Positions 33,064 through 42,495 of a stretch of DNA of 64,000 bases are shown one piece after another. The notes beneath the pieces were generated by a model. It did not search any database. It saw nothing but the letters and a program-made list of their open reading frames with translations, and had not been told where the DNA came from. Position 1 is the stretch's first letter. Every line of letters begins with the position of its first letter. A program made the position numbers and the translations under genes. The DNA lies in contig NZ_LGIW01000015.1 in NCBI RefSeq assembly GCF_001275385.1, forward strand, positions 1,798,001 to 1,862,000, in the 5' to 3' direction. Source of the stretch: Exiguobacterium sp. BMC-KP (GTDB taxonomy: Bacteria > Bacillota > Bacilli > Exiguobacteriales > Exiguobacteriaceae).

Positions 33064-33906
33064 TTATTTTTTGTACCATGTGATACCAATCGCGCCCGGT
33101 CCAAGGTGTGTACCAATGACAGGACCAAATACACTCATCTCGATTTTAGCATTTGGAAATTTCGTCTGTAAGGACGCAATTTCTTGTTCTGCTTTCGTAG
33201 AGTCTTCTGCATGAATGACGCCGATCGTATACCCAGTTCCGTCTCCGTCGATATCTTCTTGCATCATCTCTTCGATTCGGTTGACGGCTCGCTTGAACGT
33301 CCGAATTTTTTCGAACGGAACGATTTTTCCATCAACGAAATGGAGAACGGGTTTAATCTTTAAGAACGAACCCACGAATGCTTGAGCGACACTGAGACGT
33401 CCTCCGCGTTGGAGGTGTTCGAGATCATCCACGACAAAATACGCACGAATGCGCTCCTTTAACTCTTCTAAATGATGGACGATCGTTTCCGCCGTGGCTC
33501 CTGCATCTCGCAAACGAACCGCTTCTTGGACGAGAAACGCTTGCGGCATACAGGAAATACGTGAGTCGATAGGATGGACGTTCACATGATCAATCATCAT
33601 ATTGATCGTGTGCAACGCTTGATATGTCCCACTGATCCCGCTTGAGAGGGTGATGCCAATGATATCTGTTCCTTCTGGCAGTTGTTCGAACGTCGCAACG
33701 AGATCTCCAATATTCGGCTGTGAAGTTGTCGGAAGGCTACCCGTCCGAATCCGTTCATAAAAATCAGCAACCGAAATATCAAACCCTTCCCGATAAGCAT
33801 CTCCTTCAAAGATGACACTAAGCGGTGCGACATGTACTTGATGTTCTTCACAATACGTTGTTGGCAGATAGGCAGTGCTATCCGTTACGATCACAATCTG
33901 ACTCAT
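33064..33906 (-). CDS. DegV family fatty-acid-binding protein
   Basis: A 280-residue DegV protein: VIVTDSTAYLP at the start, FDISVADFYERIRTGSLPTTSQPNIGD, and ITLSSGISGTYQA. The C-terminal domain includes LQRGGRLSVAQAFVGSFLKIKPVL. Family members bind fatty acids and can serve as FakB for fatty-acid kinase. The second lipid-contact region GPVIGTHLGPGAIGITWY is present. The start ATG at 33906 has a GAGGAAA site. It sits beside degU/degS as in Bacillus, although a functional link is unproven. Confidence 0.93.
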   Translation of the reverse strand: MSQIVIVTDSTAYLPTTYCEEHQVHVAPLSVIFEGDAYREGFDISVADFYERIRTGSLPTTSQPNIGDLVATFEQLPEGTDIIGITLSSGISGTYQALHTINMMIDHVNVHPIDSRISCMPQAFLVQEAVRLRDAGATAETIVHHLEELKERIRAYFVVDDLEHLQRGGRLSVAQAFVGSFLKIKPVLHFVDGKIVPFEKIRTFKRAVNRIEEMMQEDIDGDGTGYTIGVIHAEDSTKAEQEIASLQTKFPNAKIEMSVFGPVIGTHLGPGAIGITWYKK

Positions 33907-33992
33907 CCGTGATTTCCTCGCTTTTATAGTTCCGTCGTGACATAAGTCTCCATATATCACAATCGTTTATAAGTGTAGCACTTCTGAGTGGA

Positions 33993-34034
33993 TAAAAAAA
34001 GGAAGACGGGAGCCCTGCTCCTGTCTTCCTTTTC
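33993..34034 (-). terminator. Terminator of degS-degU
   Basis: The minus strand reads AAAAGGAAGACAGGAG, loop, CTCCCGTCTTCCTTTTTTT, 4 bases after the degU stop. Confidence 0.9.
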
Positions 34035-34037
34035 CGT

Positions 34038-34733
34038 TCATACGACGACGACCCACCCGCGGCGAATCGCTTCGACGACTGCACCGGTTCGGTCCGGTAC
34101 ATTCATCTTTCGAAGAATCGAAGATACGTGGTTTTTGACTGTTTTTTCACTGATATATAACGTATCGCTAATCGCCCGATTTGAGAATCCATCTGCTAGT
34201 AGCTGCAAAACTTCACATTCTCGCCGTGTCAATACATGCAGTGGTGCTTCAGCTACCCGGCGTTCAACGGGCTGAGATGACATCGTTTGTTTCATCTTCA
34301 TGAGACGTCTGTATTCTTGAAGTAGATTAGGTGTTACTTTCGGATGTACATATCCACCTTCACGATAGACGGAACGAATCGCGTTGACGAGTTCATCCGT
34401 CGCCATCTCTTTCAATAAATACCCGACAGCTCCAGCTCCTAAAGCGTGCATGACATACGTCTCATCATCGTGGATCGATAAGATGATGACCCGAACTTCC
34501 GGGTGTACTTCCATTAAACGTTTCGTTGCGTCGACACCGTTGACTTGTGGCATGTTAATATCCATCAATACGATGTCTGGTTGGTGTGCTTCGACGAGAG
34601 GAATGACATCTACGCCACTCTCTCCTTCCGCTACGACTACGAACTCCTCCTCGAAATCAAGGATTCGCTTTACTCCCTCACGGAATAACTGATGATCGTC
34701 AATGATGACTACTTTCACTTGCTCGTTGTTCAC
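34038..34733 (-). CDS. degU: Response regulator DegU
   Basis: A 231-residue NarL/LuxR-type regulator. The receiver has [16 protein letters not shown], phospho-Asp in [15 protein letters not shown] (near residue 56) and Lys in [12 protein letters not shown]. The C-terminal HTH has [43 protein letters not shown]. It is the known switch for exoenzymes, competence, motility and biofilm in Bacillus. Its start overlaps the degS stop (ATGA). The presence of flagellar and competence genes nearby fits its usual regulon. Confidence 0.96.
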   Translation of the reverse strand: MNNEQVKVVIIDDHQLFREGVKRILDFEEEFVVVAEGESGVDVIPLVEAHQPDIVLMDINMPQVNGVDATKRLMEVHPEVRVIILSIHDDETYVMHALGAGAVGYLLKEMATDELVNAIRSVYREGGYVHPKVTPNLLQEYRRLMKMKQTMSSQPVERRVAEAPLHVLTRRECEVLQLLADGFSNRAISDTLYISEKTVKNHVSSILRKMNVPDRTGAVVEAIRRGWVVVV

Positions 34734-35902
34734 AGTGTTTCCCCTCTCGCTTCGGATTCCTCGATCGGAATCTTTACCTTGATGACCGTCCCGCCCCCAG
34801 GGTACGTTTCGACCTCGAATTCTCCATCGATCAATTCAATACGTTCACGCATTCCGATCAATCCAAATGACTCGTCATGTGAATCGACGATTGAGTCAAA
34901 ATCAAAACCGACTCCATTATCCTTTACGTGAATGCGAATGGAATGTTGATATTGTTCTATGATAATACGAATGTCCTTTGCATTGGAATGCTTCACTGCA
35001 TTTTGAACAGCTTCTTGAACGATTCGGAAGACCGCGACCTCATAGGTGGAATCGATTCGTTCGCCACCGCCTAGATATTTAAATTGAATCTCAATATTCG
35101 AAATTTCTTGCATATGTCGTAAATACCGCTCAAGCGTCGGTACGAAACCAAGATCGTCCAACGTCATCGGACGAAGATCATAAATGATCCGACGAATATC
35201 CGCTAAGCCATCTCGAATTAAGACACGAAGACGATGAATTTCCTCAAAGGCCGCTTCTGCTCCATTGTGTTGATGAATCTTCTCGATCAAATCTGCCCGA
35301 ATTAATACGTGCGCTAATGTCTGTGCAGGACCATCATGCATCTCGCGAGATAACCGTCGCCTCTCGTTTTCAGCAGATTGAAAGACTTTTAAGCCCATTT
35401 CCTGTTTTTGCATCGCTTTTTCGTACTTTTCGTTCATGACTTGCATATCGTCCGTCAAAAAATTCAAGACGACGGAGACACGTCCAATCAACATATCTGC
35501 TCGTTCAATCGTTTCGTCTAACTGAACGAGACGACGTTCCAATTCATCACGTCGCTTCCGACAATTCATCTCATCCCGTTGATTGATGAACGACTCAAGT
35601 TGTAGTGAATTCGCCGTTTCATAGGCTTTTCGAACATCTTGTTCCGAATAGCTTTCGAAATTTTTGCTGACGATGACTAGTCGTGTCTTGGCATCCTTAA
35701 TATGACGTTCTAGTCGCTCGGCTTCTTTTATATAATCATGGACACGAACTTTCAAGTCGCGCAATTCTTGCTGGATTTCAGCATATTGCTCTCTCGAATC
35801 CTCCGTGATCCGAACGATTTCTTCGCGACTTTCCTCTACGACACCAATGATGTTTTGTACGATATCATTCAACGACAGTCGCTCCTTCATTTCATGCGTC
35901 AT
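34730..35902 (-). CDS. degS: Sensor kinase DegS
   Basis: A 390-residue soluble kinase without membrane segments. The N-terminal sensor is a long coiled coil (residues about 5-180), then the HisKA_3 box [20 protein letters not shown] with phospho-His near 193, and an HATPase domain with [11 protein letters not shown] and GVGFDF. It phosphorylates DegU in response to cytoplasmic signals. The start ATG has a GGAGGG site 7 bases before. Confidence 0.95.
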   Translation of the reverse strand: MTHEMKERLSLNDIVQNIIGVVEESREEIVRITEDSREQYAEIQQELRDLKVRVHDYIKEAERLERHIKDAKTRLVIVSKNFESYSEQDVRKAYETANSLQLESFINQRDEMNCRKRRDELERRLVQLDETIERADMLIGRVSVVLNFLTDDMQVMNEKYEKAMQKQEMGLKVFQSAENERRRLSREMHDGPAQTLAHVLIRADLIEKIHQHNGAEAAFEEIHRLRVLIRDGLADIRRIIYDLRPMTLDDLGFVPTLERYLRHMQEISNIEIQFKYLGGGERIDSTYEVAVFRIVQEAVQNAVKHSNAKDIRIIIEQYQHSIRIHVKDNGVGFDFDSIVDSHDESFGLIGMRERIELIDGEFEVETYPGGGTVIKVKIPIEESEARGETL

Positions 35903-35999
35903 CGTGACTCCCTCCGGTCCTTACCACTCAAATGGTTGTCTCTCTCTCTGAACGTCGTTATGCTAGAAAGAACTAGTCAACGAGGAGGACATTAATAGT

Positions 36000-36641
36000 A
36001 TGACATTATCTCATTATTATACAGTAAAAGAAAACGGTTTCCACGAAATCATTATTCAAAAGTCTCGATTCATTACATATATTTCTCGCATCTCTTCAGA
36101 AACAGAGGCGCAGGACTTCATTGCGCAGATTAAAAAGAAGCATCACGATGCCAATCATAACTGTTCTGCGTATGTCATCGGGGAACAAAATCAAATCCAA
36201 AAAGCAAGTGATGATGGTGAACCTAGCGGAACGGCAGGAGTCCCGATGCTTGAAGTACTAAAAAAAAGAAATTTACGTGATACCGTTGTTGTCGTCACGC
36301 GTTACTTTGGCGGTATTAAGCTCGGTGGCGGTGGATTAATTCGTGCCTATGGCTCAAGCGTCTCGGAAGCATTGAATGCAATCGGTATCGTTGAACGCAT
36401 TCAACATCAATTGGTAGAAGTGCACATTGACTATACATGGCTTGGGAAAATCGAGAATGAACTTCGCTCAAGCATTCATCCCATTGATCAGATTCATTAT
36501 CTGGATCAAGTCCAAGTCGATGTCTTGGTTAAAACGGCAGACGTCCCTGCCTTTATTGAATGGATGACAGACCTGACGAATGCGCAAGCCCAGTTCCAAG
36601 AAGGTGCTTTTCGCTACCTCGAACGTGACATTCTTTCCTGA
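36000..36641 (+). CDS. YigZ/IMPACT family protein (YvyE)
   Basis: A 213-residue protein of the UPF0029/IMPACT family: KENGFHEIIIQKSRFITYISRISSETEAQDFI, the H-x-x-x-H-N-C-S-A-Y motif (HHDANHNCSAYVIG), DDGEPSGTAGVPML and TRYFGGIKLGGGGLIRAYG. A DUF1949 domain completes the C-terminus. In Bacillus its homologue yvyE lies next to degS, divergently oriented, as here. Members affect ribosome or stress functions, but no reaction is firm. Confidence 0.93.
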   Translation: MTLSHYYTVKENGFHEIIIQKSRFITYISRISSETEAQDFIAQIKKKHHDANHNCSAYVIGEQNQIQKASDDGEPSGTAGVPMLEVLKKRNLRDTVVVVTRYFGGIKLGGGGLIRAYGSSVSEALNAIGIVERIQHQLVEVHIDYTWLGKIENELRSSIHPIDQIHYLDQVQVDVLVKTADVPAFIEWMTDLTNAQAQFQEGAFRYLERDILS

Positions 36642-36708
36642 CCTGCTATACTGATTGTAAAGATTCCGAAAGTTTTTTAATAATTCTGTTAAGTAAGGAG
36701 TACTTGAA

Positions 36709-37740
36709 ATGGATGAACCGATACGATCACGGTCAAAGAAAAAAAAGAAGCGTTCTTGGTTCAAGCGTCTTGTTTTTTTATTTTTGATCATTTTAGTAAC
36801 CGGCGGTGCAGCATTCGCTTACGTCGCCAATAAGACCCTTCAAACGGCTAATGAGACAAAGGTCGACTTAGCACGCGGAGACAAGTCAGAAAAACGGGAA
36901 GCTGCAATCGACTTGACGAAGGACCATTTCTCCGTCTTGCTTGTCGGAACGGATGAACGTCCAGGAGACACGTCTTCCCGCGCTGATACGATGATTATCG
37001 CAACGTTCAATAAAACAGATCAGACCGTAGACATGGTTAGCATTCCCCGAGATTCTCTCGTCCAAATCCCTTCTGTCGGATATGAAGATAAAATTAACCA
37101 TTCGTACGCTTATGGAGGAATCGATTCGACGATCGAGACAGTCGAAACGTTATTTGATATTCCTGTAGACTACTACGCCTCCATCAACTTTAATGGTGTC
37201 GTTGCTATCGTCGATGCGCTCGGCGGTATTGATGTCGACGTCAAACTACCGATCGACACGCTCGACTCTTCAGACAAACGAAACAGCATTAAACTCGAGC
37301 CTGGTCAACAGACACTTAACGGAGAAGAAGCCTTAGCTTACGCTAGAATGCGTTATGAGGATCCTGAAGGCGACATCGGTCGAACGAAGCGACAACAACA
37401 AATCGTTCAAGCGATCATCGAACAGTCGACTTCTTTTGGTTCGATTACGAAGCTCAATGATTTAATGGATGCTACAGGAGACAACTTCAAAACGAATATG
37501 TCATTAACGGAAGCCTTCCAACTGCAACCGTTCGTTAAATCACTCGGATCCATTAATCGCATTGATTTAACGGGTTCTGATACGAAAATCAATGGCGTTT
37601 ATTACTATCAAATCGATCCCCTTTCACTTGCCGAAGCTAAAACGACATTAAAAGAACAACTCAATCTACCTGCTGATGACGCCACCGATATGACGACATC
37701 TGAAGAGGCAACAGATGATACGACGACTACGATCAACTGA
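36709..37740 (+). CDS. LytR-CpsA-Psr cell-wall glycopolymer ligase (TagU-like)
   Basis: A 343-residue LCP protein. A basic N-terminus (SRSKKKKKRSWFKR) precedes one membrane helix (about 22-42), and the LCP domain (about 75-290) has GTDERPGDTSSRADTMI, VSIPRDSLVQIP, KINHSYAYGG, DALGGIDVDV and AYARMRYEDPEGDIGRTKRQQQ. These include the conserved Arg and Asp residues that bind polyprenyl-pyrophosphate. It transfers wall teichoic acid or another glycopolymer to peptidoglycan outside the membrane. TagO, which starts such polymers, is at 40557-41600. The last 25 residues are Thr/Asp-rich and overlap the next gene by 26 bases. Confidence 0.93.
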   Translation: MDEPIRSRSKKKKKRSWFKRLVFLFLIILVTGGAAFAYVANKTLQTANETKVDLARGDKSEKREAAIDLTKDHFSVLLVGTDERPGDTSSRADTMIIATFNKTDQTVDMVSIPRDSLVQIPSVGYEDKINHSYAYGGIDSTIETVETLFDIPVDYYASINFNGVVAIVDALGGIDVDVKLPIDTLDSSDKRNSIKLEPGQQTLNGEEALAYARMRYEDPEGDIGRTKRQQQIVQAIIEQSTSFGSITKLNDLMDATGDNFKTNMSLTEAFQLQPFVKSLGSINRIDLTGSDTKINGVYYYQIDPLSLAEAKTTLKEQLNLPADDATDMTTSEEATDDTTTTIN

Positions 37741-38131
37741 TCATCCGGCTTTGTTAAAACTTCAACGTCTCGCTTATCAAGTCGAGGCGCGTCTACTTGA
37801 GACGACAAACTTTCCACCTTTATCGGAAACAATTGATGACATCGAAGCGGAGCAGCCGAAAGGGTTCGTTTATCTCTTGCATGATAACGTAGTCGGTGCA
37901 ATCACATATGATGATAGGACGATTACTCGCCTCGTTGTTGATCCGGCATACTTTCGTCAAGGCATCGCACAATCCTTACTGCAATATCTGCTCCAGCATG
38001 ATCATGTGAAGCACGTCCTGACTGGTGCGCGTAATCTTCCCGCCATTACGCTCTACGCTCGTTTTGGCTTTACGGAAGTCCAACGCGAGTGGCGCCAAGA
38101 TGTCGAACTTGTCTTTTTGACTCGAATCTAA
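37715..38131 (+). CDS. GNAT family N-acetyltransferase
   Basis: A 138-residue single-domain GNAT with the acetyl-CoA loop LVVDPAYFRQGIAQSLL (near residues 72-88) and a closing LYARFGFTEVQREW. The substrate is unknown. The ATG at 37715 lies inside the end of the LCP gene with a GAAGAGG site 6 bases upstream, so translation is coupled. It is followed by a convergent terminator. Confidence 0.85.
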   Translation: MIRRLRSTDHPALLKLQRLAYQVEARLLETTNFPPLSETIDDIEAEQPKGFVYLLHDNVVGAITYDDRTITRLVVDPAYFRQGIAQSLLQYLLQHDHVKHVLTGARNLPAITLYARFGFTEVQREWRQDVELVFLTRI

Positions 38132-38145
38132 AGCTTCATTAAGCG

Positions 38146-38185
38146 AAAACAAAGGAGCAGCAGACCCATGTCTGCTGCTCCTTTG
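38146..38185. terminator. Bidirectional terminator
   Basis: AAAGGAGCAGCAGAC-N4-GTCTGCTGCTCCTTT lies between the convergent GNAT and chrA genes. Confidence 0.88.
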
Positions 38186-38191
38186 TGCAGT

Positions 38192-39343
38192 TTAAAAGAA
38201 CAGGAATCCGAGAACGGCTCCAATCAACACGATCCGTAACGGCGACTGTTTATAAAAACGCAGTAAACAGAATAATCCGAAGGCAATCAAGAAATCAAGA
38301 CCACTCTTAATACTTGAAGTAAAAATCGGGTCATACAGAGCAGCAAGTAAGATACCGACGACGGCAGCGTTGACGCCAATCAAGATCCGACCGACTGCCT
38401 GATTTTTTCGAATACGATCCCAGTACGGTAAAACACCGATGACGAGTAAGAAACCGGGCAAGAAAATGGCGAGTGTCGCAAGAATTCCCCCGGAAATACC
38501 GGAGATGATCGTACCGAGATACGTCGCGAATGTAAACAGTGGTCCCGGTACCGCTTGTGCTGCGGCATATCCAGCAAGGAACGTATCCGTGTTCATGAGT
38601 CCAGGTACGAGCATTTGTTCAAGAAACGGTAAAACGACATGTCCGCCACCAAAGACGAGGGCCCCGGCACTGTACATGATACTTGTCAGCTGGATCGTTC
38701 CAGTCGTCACTTGAGCGAGAAACGGGGTGACAGCGAGTAAAACAAAGAATAAGACGAGTGCTGTGACGCTAAGTAAGCGTGGGACGCGAATCGACAAGGA
38801 CCCACCCTTCTCTGACTCCTCTTTAAACCAGAAGAACGCAAGCAGACCTGCTAGTAATAAGACACCGACTTGCGCTAGTGGATGCGCAATCAAAAGGACG
38901 CCTGCTAGCGCCAGTAGCATCAACGTCATCCGTTTGACTCCCGTTGCAAGCTTCATTCCCATACCAAGAACGGCGTCAGCAACGATCGCAACCGCAACGA
39001 GCTTCAAGCCATGAATGAATCCAGCTTCTGCGACATCGAACTGCGTTGCAAGAATGGCGAATAGAATCAAGGCGATACTCGACGGTAACGTGAAACCAAT
39101 GAAAGAAATAATCGCACCTGATACCCCACCACGGATCAGACCAATCCCCATTCCGACCTGACTCGAAGCAGGACCAGGAAGGAATTGACAGAGCGCCACT
39201 AAATCAGCATATGCTTTTTCATCAATCCATTTTTTTCGTTTGACATATTCTTCATAAAAGTACCCAAGGTGGGCGACCGGACCGCCAAACGACGTTATTC
39301 CGAGCTTAAACGATACAAGAAAGATTTCAATTAAACGATGCAT
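38192..39343 (-). CDS. chrA: Chromate transporter ChrA family, two-domain form
   Basis: A 383-residue membrane protein of the CHR family with both CHR domains in one chain: the first carries FGGPVAHLGYFYEEYVKRKKW and QFLPGPASSQVGMGIG, and the second VFGGGHVVLPFLEQMLV and AQAVPGPLFTFATYLG. Around ten membrane helices are predictable. ChrA exports chromate by a proton-coupled mechanism. It stands alone with its own start region, and no chrB-like regulator is seen. Confidence 0.92.
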   Translation of the reverse strand: MHRLIEIFLVSFKLGITSFGGPVAHLGYFYEEYVKRKKWIDEKAYADLVALCQFLPGPASSQVGMGIGLIRGGVSGAIISFIGFTLPSSIALILFAILATQFDVAEAGFIHGLKLVAVAIVADAVLGMGMKLATGVKRMTLMLLALAGVLLIAHPLAQVGVLLLAGLLAFFWFKEESEKGGSLSIRVPRLLSVTALVLFFVLLAVTPFLAQVTTGTIQLTSIMYSAGALVFGGGHVVLPFLEQMLVPGLMNTDTFLAGYAAAQAVPGPLFTFATYLGTIISGISGGILATLAIFLPGFLLVIGVLPYWDRIRKNQAVGRILIGVNAAVVGILLAALYDPIFTSSIKSGLDFLIAFGLFCLLRFYKQSPLRIVLIGAVLGFLFF

Positions 39344-39395
39344 GTTTCACCTCCATCTTTCATTTTACAAAAAAGATGTTAAGTTCCTGTGAACT

Positions 39396-40502
39396 TCAAC
39401 GTTTTTTATTACCATATGTTCCTTTTCGCCACAATTTCTCCATGGGACCTTGTGGATGATGCTGGAGATATCTGTTCGAAGTAACCCCTTGTGTAATCAA
39501 AAGCAGGAATACAAGTAACAGTCCTTGCCATAACGGCGTCGTTCCATGTTGTCCACTGAAGAAGATGAACACAGTAAAGACGAGCGTATGCATCAAATAA
39601 TTCGTCAATGCCATCCGTCCGAGTCCAGCAAACCATTGCATACGCCCAGCACGAACGAGTAACGCGACGGCACACGCATAGGTGATCGCAAGTGTGCGTC
39701 CGGAAAGCCAGACGTAAAATAGATTGATCGATCCGTCTGGTACGTCAGCATGCGCTTGAATGATTCCTGCGAACGATGGAAGTGTCAGCACTAAACTGAT
39801 TCCAAGCGTCCACCATAGGAAACGATTCGTTGGGGGTGCTGCACTAAAGCGTTCCATTAAATAAGCTCCAATCAAAAACAACGATAGAATCTCTGGCCAA
39901 ATGACACCTGAATTCATAAGGGCTTCCGGTAATTGAACCGTCACGTGATGAGACAAAAATCCGAGAATATCGCGCGACGTTACGAAAGACTGGAGTGTCT
40001 TATCTAGCTCGACGACGGGCGCATCACCGAATTGACGAGCCCCAAAAAAAATAAGTAAGTAGAGCAGAACAGCATAGATTTGAAATGCTACCGCAAACAA
40101 CAATTTCGTAATCGGTTTTGCTTTTACGAATAATAACAAGATAAAACCAGTGAACGCGTACGTATGTAAAATGTCACCCTGCCAAATGCATAAGTGTACT
40201 AGTCCAATGACAAGGAGAATCCCAAGCCGTCGCGCAAAAATCGTCTTTGGTAATCCTTTTTGCTGCAAACGCTGGATGAACAGATAAAAACCCGCTCCAA
40301 ACAAGACACTAAACAGCGTATAGAATTTCGTCTGGATGAACAGATCAAACACTAAACGAATCGCTTGATCGACATCCCCCATCATTGCATTCGGTCGATC
40401 GCCAAGAAAACTCGGCATGTTGACAAATAAAATGCCACACAAAGCAAATCCCCTCAACACATCCAAGTACTGAATGCGTTCATTCTTATTGATTTCTTGC
40501 AT
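39396..40502 (-). CDS. DUF418 (YeiB-type) membrane protein
   Basis: A 368-residue multi-pass membrane protein with the N-terminal RIQYLDVLRGFALCGILFVN and the C-terminal DUF418 region (GRMALTNYLMHTLVFTVFIFFSG). About ten hydrophobic segments are visible. The fold is related to acyltransferase-3 membrane proteins, but the reaction is unknown. The ATG at 40502 follows a GGGAG site; an in-frame extension adds ten residues without a site. Confidence 0.85.
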   Translation of the reverse strand: MQEINKNERIQYLDVLRGFALCGILFVNMPSFLGDRPNAMMGDVDQAIRLVFDLFIQTKFYTLFSVLFGAGFYLFIQRLQQKGLPKTIFARRLGILLVIGLVHLCIWQGDILHTYAFTGFILLLFVKAKPITKLLFAVAFQIYAVLLYLLIFFGARQFGDAPVVELDKTLQSFVTSRDILGFLSHHVTVQLPEALMNSGVIWPEILSLFLIGAYLMERFSAAPPTNRFLWWTLGISLVLTLPSFAGIIQAHADVPDGSINLFYVWLSGRTLAITYACAVALLVRAGRMQWFAGLGRMALTNYLMHTLVFTVFIFFSGQHGTTPLWQGLLLVFLLLITQGVTSNRYLQHHPQGPMEKLWRKGTYGNKKR

Positions 40503-40556
40503 TTTCTCATCTCCCTTAAAAAAAGACCGCACATTGAGATGAGCGATCTTTTTAAA

Positions 40557-41600
40557 TCATTTAGTTGTAAGACGTTCTAATAGTTTGAGAATCGGTCGAT
40601 ATTTATCCCCTAGCAATCCTAACGATTCGACTAAAATATCAAGTACGATCAATAGAATGACGAGTGAAATGAACGCACCGAGAGAGTTCGTTTGTGAAAA
40701 GAGGATTGCCGTCATTCCGAACACACCACAAAGTCCGTAGATGACTAAAACGGCTTGTCTCATCGTAAATCCTAAATCAAGTAGACGATGATGCAAATGC
40801 TCTTTATCGGGTGCGAACGGTGGTCTCCCTTGTAACATACGACGCAAAATAGCGAACAGCGTATCTGAAATTGGGATCCCGAGCAAAATGACCGGTACAG
40901 CAAGTGAGAATAAAGTTACATTTTTGAATCCAAGCAGGGAAAGTACGGCCAACATATATCCAAGATACAGCGAACCCGTGTCTCCCATGAAAATCTTTGC
41001 CGGATAAAAATTATGAAACAAGAAACCGAGCGTACTCATCAGCAAGAGAATCGCAACGATCGTCACGTAGACGTTCCCTTGAATCACAGCCAAACTAATT
41101 AGCGTCAACAAGACGATACTCGATACGCCAGCAGCTAGTCCGTCTAAACCATCAATCAAATTGACGGCATTCGTGATACCGATGACCCACAAGAAGGTCA
41201 ATGGAACACTCCACCAGCCGAGATACAGCTGTTGATCAAACGGCAAATTGATGAATTCGATTCGAATCCCACCATTTAAAACGATGACTGCCGCTACGAT
41301 TTGTCCCATTAACTTCAGCCTAGCATTCAGTTGAAAACGATCATCCAACATACCGGTCATGATGATCACGAAACTACCGACTAATATATGAGTCGCATAT
41401 GGACTCGATGGTTGTAAGATAAAGTATCCGATCATGAATGAGATGTATATCGCAAGTCCACCTAAACGTGGCATGATTCGAACATGTACTTTTCGTGCAT
41501 CCGGACTATCCACCGCGCCCACTGCAATGGCAAAACGTTTGACAACGGGGGTAATCAGCAATGCAGCGATGAAACAGACAATGGACGCCGTCCATAACAT
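40557..41600 (-). CDS. tagO: TagO/WecA-type undecaprenyl-phosphate GlcNAc-1-phosphate transferase
   Basis: A 347-residue integral membrane enzyme of the MraY/WecA family. Conserved motifs are GMLDDRFQL (Asp pair), NLIDGLDGLAAGVS, KIFMGDTGSLYLGY and the HLHHRLLDLG motif near residue 260. About ten helices are visible. It attaches GlcNAc-1-phosphate to undecaprenyl phosphate, the first step of wall teichoic acid or related polymers. It lies in the same direction as slaP-secA2, 85 bases after slaP, and with the LCP ligase at 36709 forms an envelope neighbourhood. Confidence 0.93.
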   Translation of the reverse strand: MLWTASIVCFIAALLITPVVKRFAIAVGAVDSPDARKVHVRIMPRLGGLAIYISFMIGYFILQPSSPYATHILVGSFVIIMTGMLDDRFQLNARLKLMGQIVAAVIVLNGGIRIEFINLPFDQQLYLGWWSVPLTFLWVIGITNAVNLIDGLDGLAAGVSSIVLLTLISLAVIQGNVYVTIVAILLLMSTLGFLFHNFYPAKIFMGDTGSLYLGYMLAVLSLLGFKNVTLFSLAVPVILLGIPISDTLFAILRRMLQGRPPFAPDKEHLHHRLLDLGFTMRQAVLVIYGLCGVFGMTAILFSQTNSLGAFISLVILLIVLDILVESLGLLGDKYRPILKLLERLTTK

Positions 41601-41685
41601 AATAACATCACGCTCCTGCGCGAATTATACCACATTCTTCTTCCAAAAATCGTTCGTTCCCATTCTGTAAACAAAAAGCATTGAC

Positions 41686-42495
41686 TTACGCTTGTGCGAC
41701 TCGGAATTGTAGAACTTCTTGGTCTTGCCACTCCGTCGCGTCTAGGACGACTTTGATTGCACGTGTCGTTTTAGCTTCAATAGGAGACGTTAACGCTACC
41801 TGTAACGTCTGCAAGACTTGCTCTCCGTTTGTAAGTTGTAACGGTAGCGTTCCGAGTTGAATCGTCTGGTCGTATCCATTGCGAATCAAAAACAATCCTG
41901 TCATCTTATTTTCTGTTTTATCGTTCCAGACATTCATGACATTGACTTCCTCATTCTTCAACGTCGGGGTGGAATAGAACATCTGACGTACACGTCGCGC
42001 TTCCGTATCAAGGAAGTCTGTTGAAACCTCGAGGTCATGCGTCTCTTCTAAACTAAATAAGAGGCGAATGTTTTCCGGAAAGCTTTCTTCTTCTGTTAAG
42101 AACAATTCTTCCTCGGAAAAATCTAGCCAACATGGCATACTACTCATCGGTACGAACTCCGGAATATCTTCCGTCGTCAGGACTTTTCTGCCAATCAGAC
42201 GATTGGCTTCGTCCAACACGAGTATAGGAAGACCGTCTATATGAAAACTGTTTTCTAATGTGTTCCGAAATAAGGCGACGATAGAAATCGGCGAAGATGA
42301 TAGGTCGACTTGAAGTGCTTCGACGGATAATTGATTTAACTCCAAGTCCGGCAATTGATTGGCATGATAACGGAAAAGGTATTCATCTTCCTTCTCGATC
42401 AACATATCTTCCGTAAAGATCAATCGCGGCTTGTACAACCCTGTGTTTTCTGGTGCCTCTGCTTCTAAAATGATTTGTTTTCTGCGATTAAACAT
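41686..42495 (-). CDS. Accessory Sec system S-layer assembly protein (SlaP-like)
   Basis: A 269-residue cytoplasmic-looking protein without signal peptide. Two homologous strand-rich halves carry SLAP-type patterns (VSIVALFRNTLENSFHIDGLPILVLDE; MTGLFLIRNGYDQTIQLGTLPLQL). This is the family encoded next to secA2 in Bacillus anthracis, where it helps export S-layer proteins. Its ATG overlaps the secA2 stop by 8 bases, so both are translationally coupled. No S-layer or SLH-domain gene is in the window; cargo must be elsewhere or be the autolysin at 45779. Confidence 0.85.
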   Translation of the reverse strand: MFNRRKQIILEAEAPENTGLYKPRLIFTEDMLIEKEDEYLFRYHANQLPDLELNQLSVEALQVDLSSSPISIVALFRNTLENSFHIDGLPILVLDEANRLIGRKVLTTEDIPEFVPMSSMPCWLDFSEEELFLTEEESFPENIRLLFSLEETHDLEVSTDFLDTEARRVRQMFYSTPTLKNEEVNVMNVWNDKTENKMTGLFLIRNGYDQTIQLGTLPLQLTNGEQVLQTLQVALTSPIEAKTTRAIKVVLDATEWQDQEVLQFRVAQA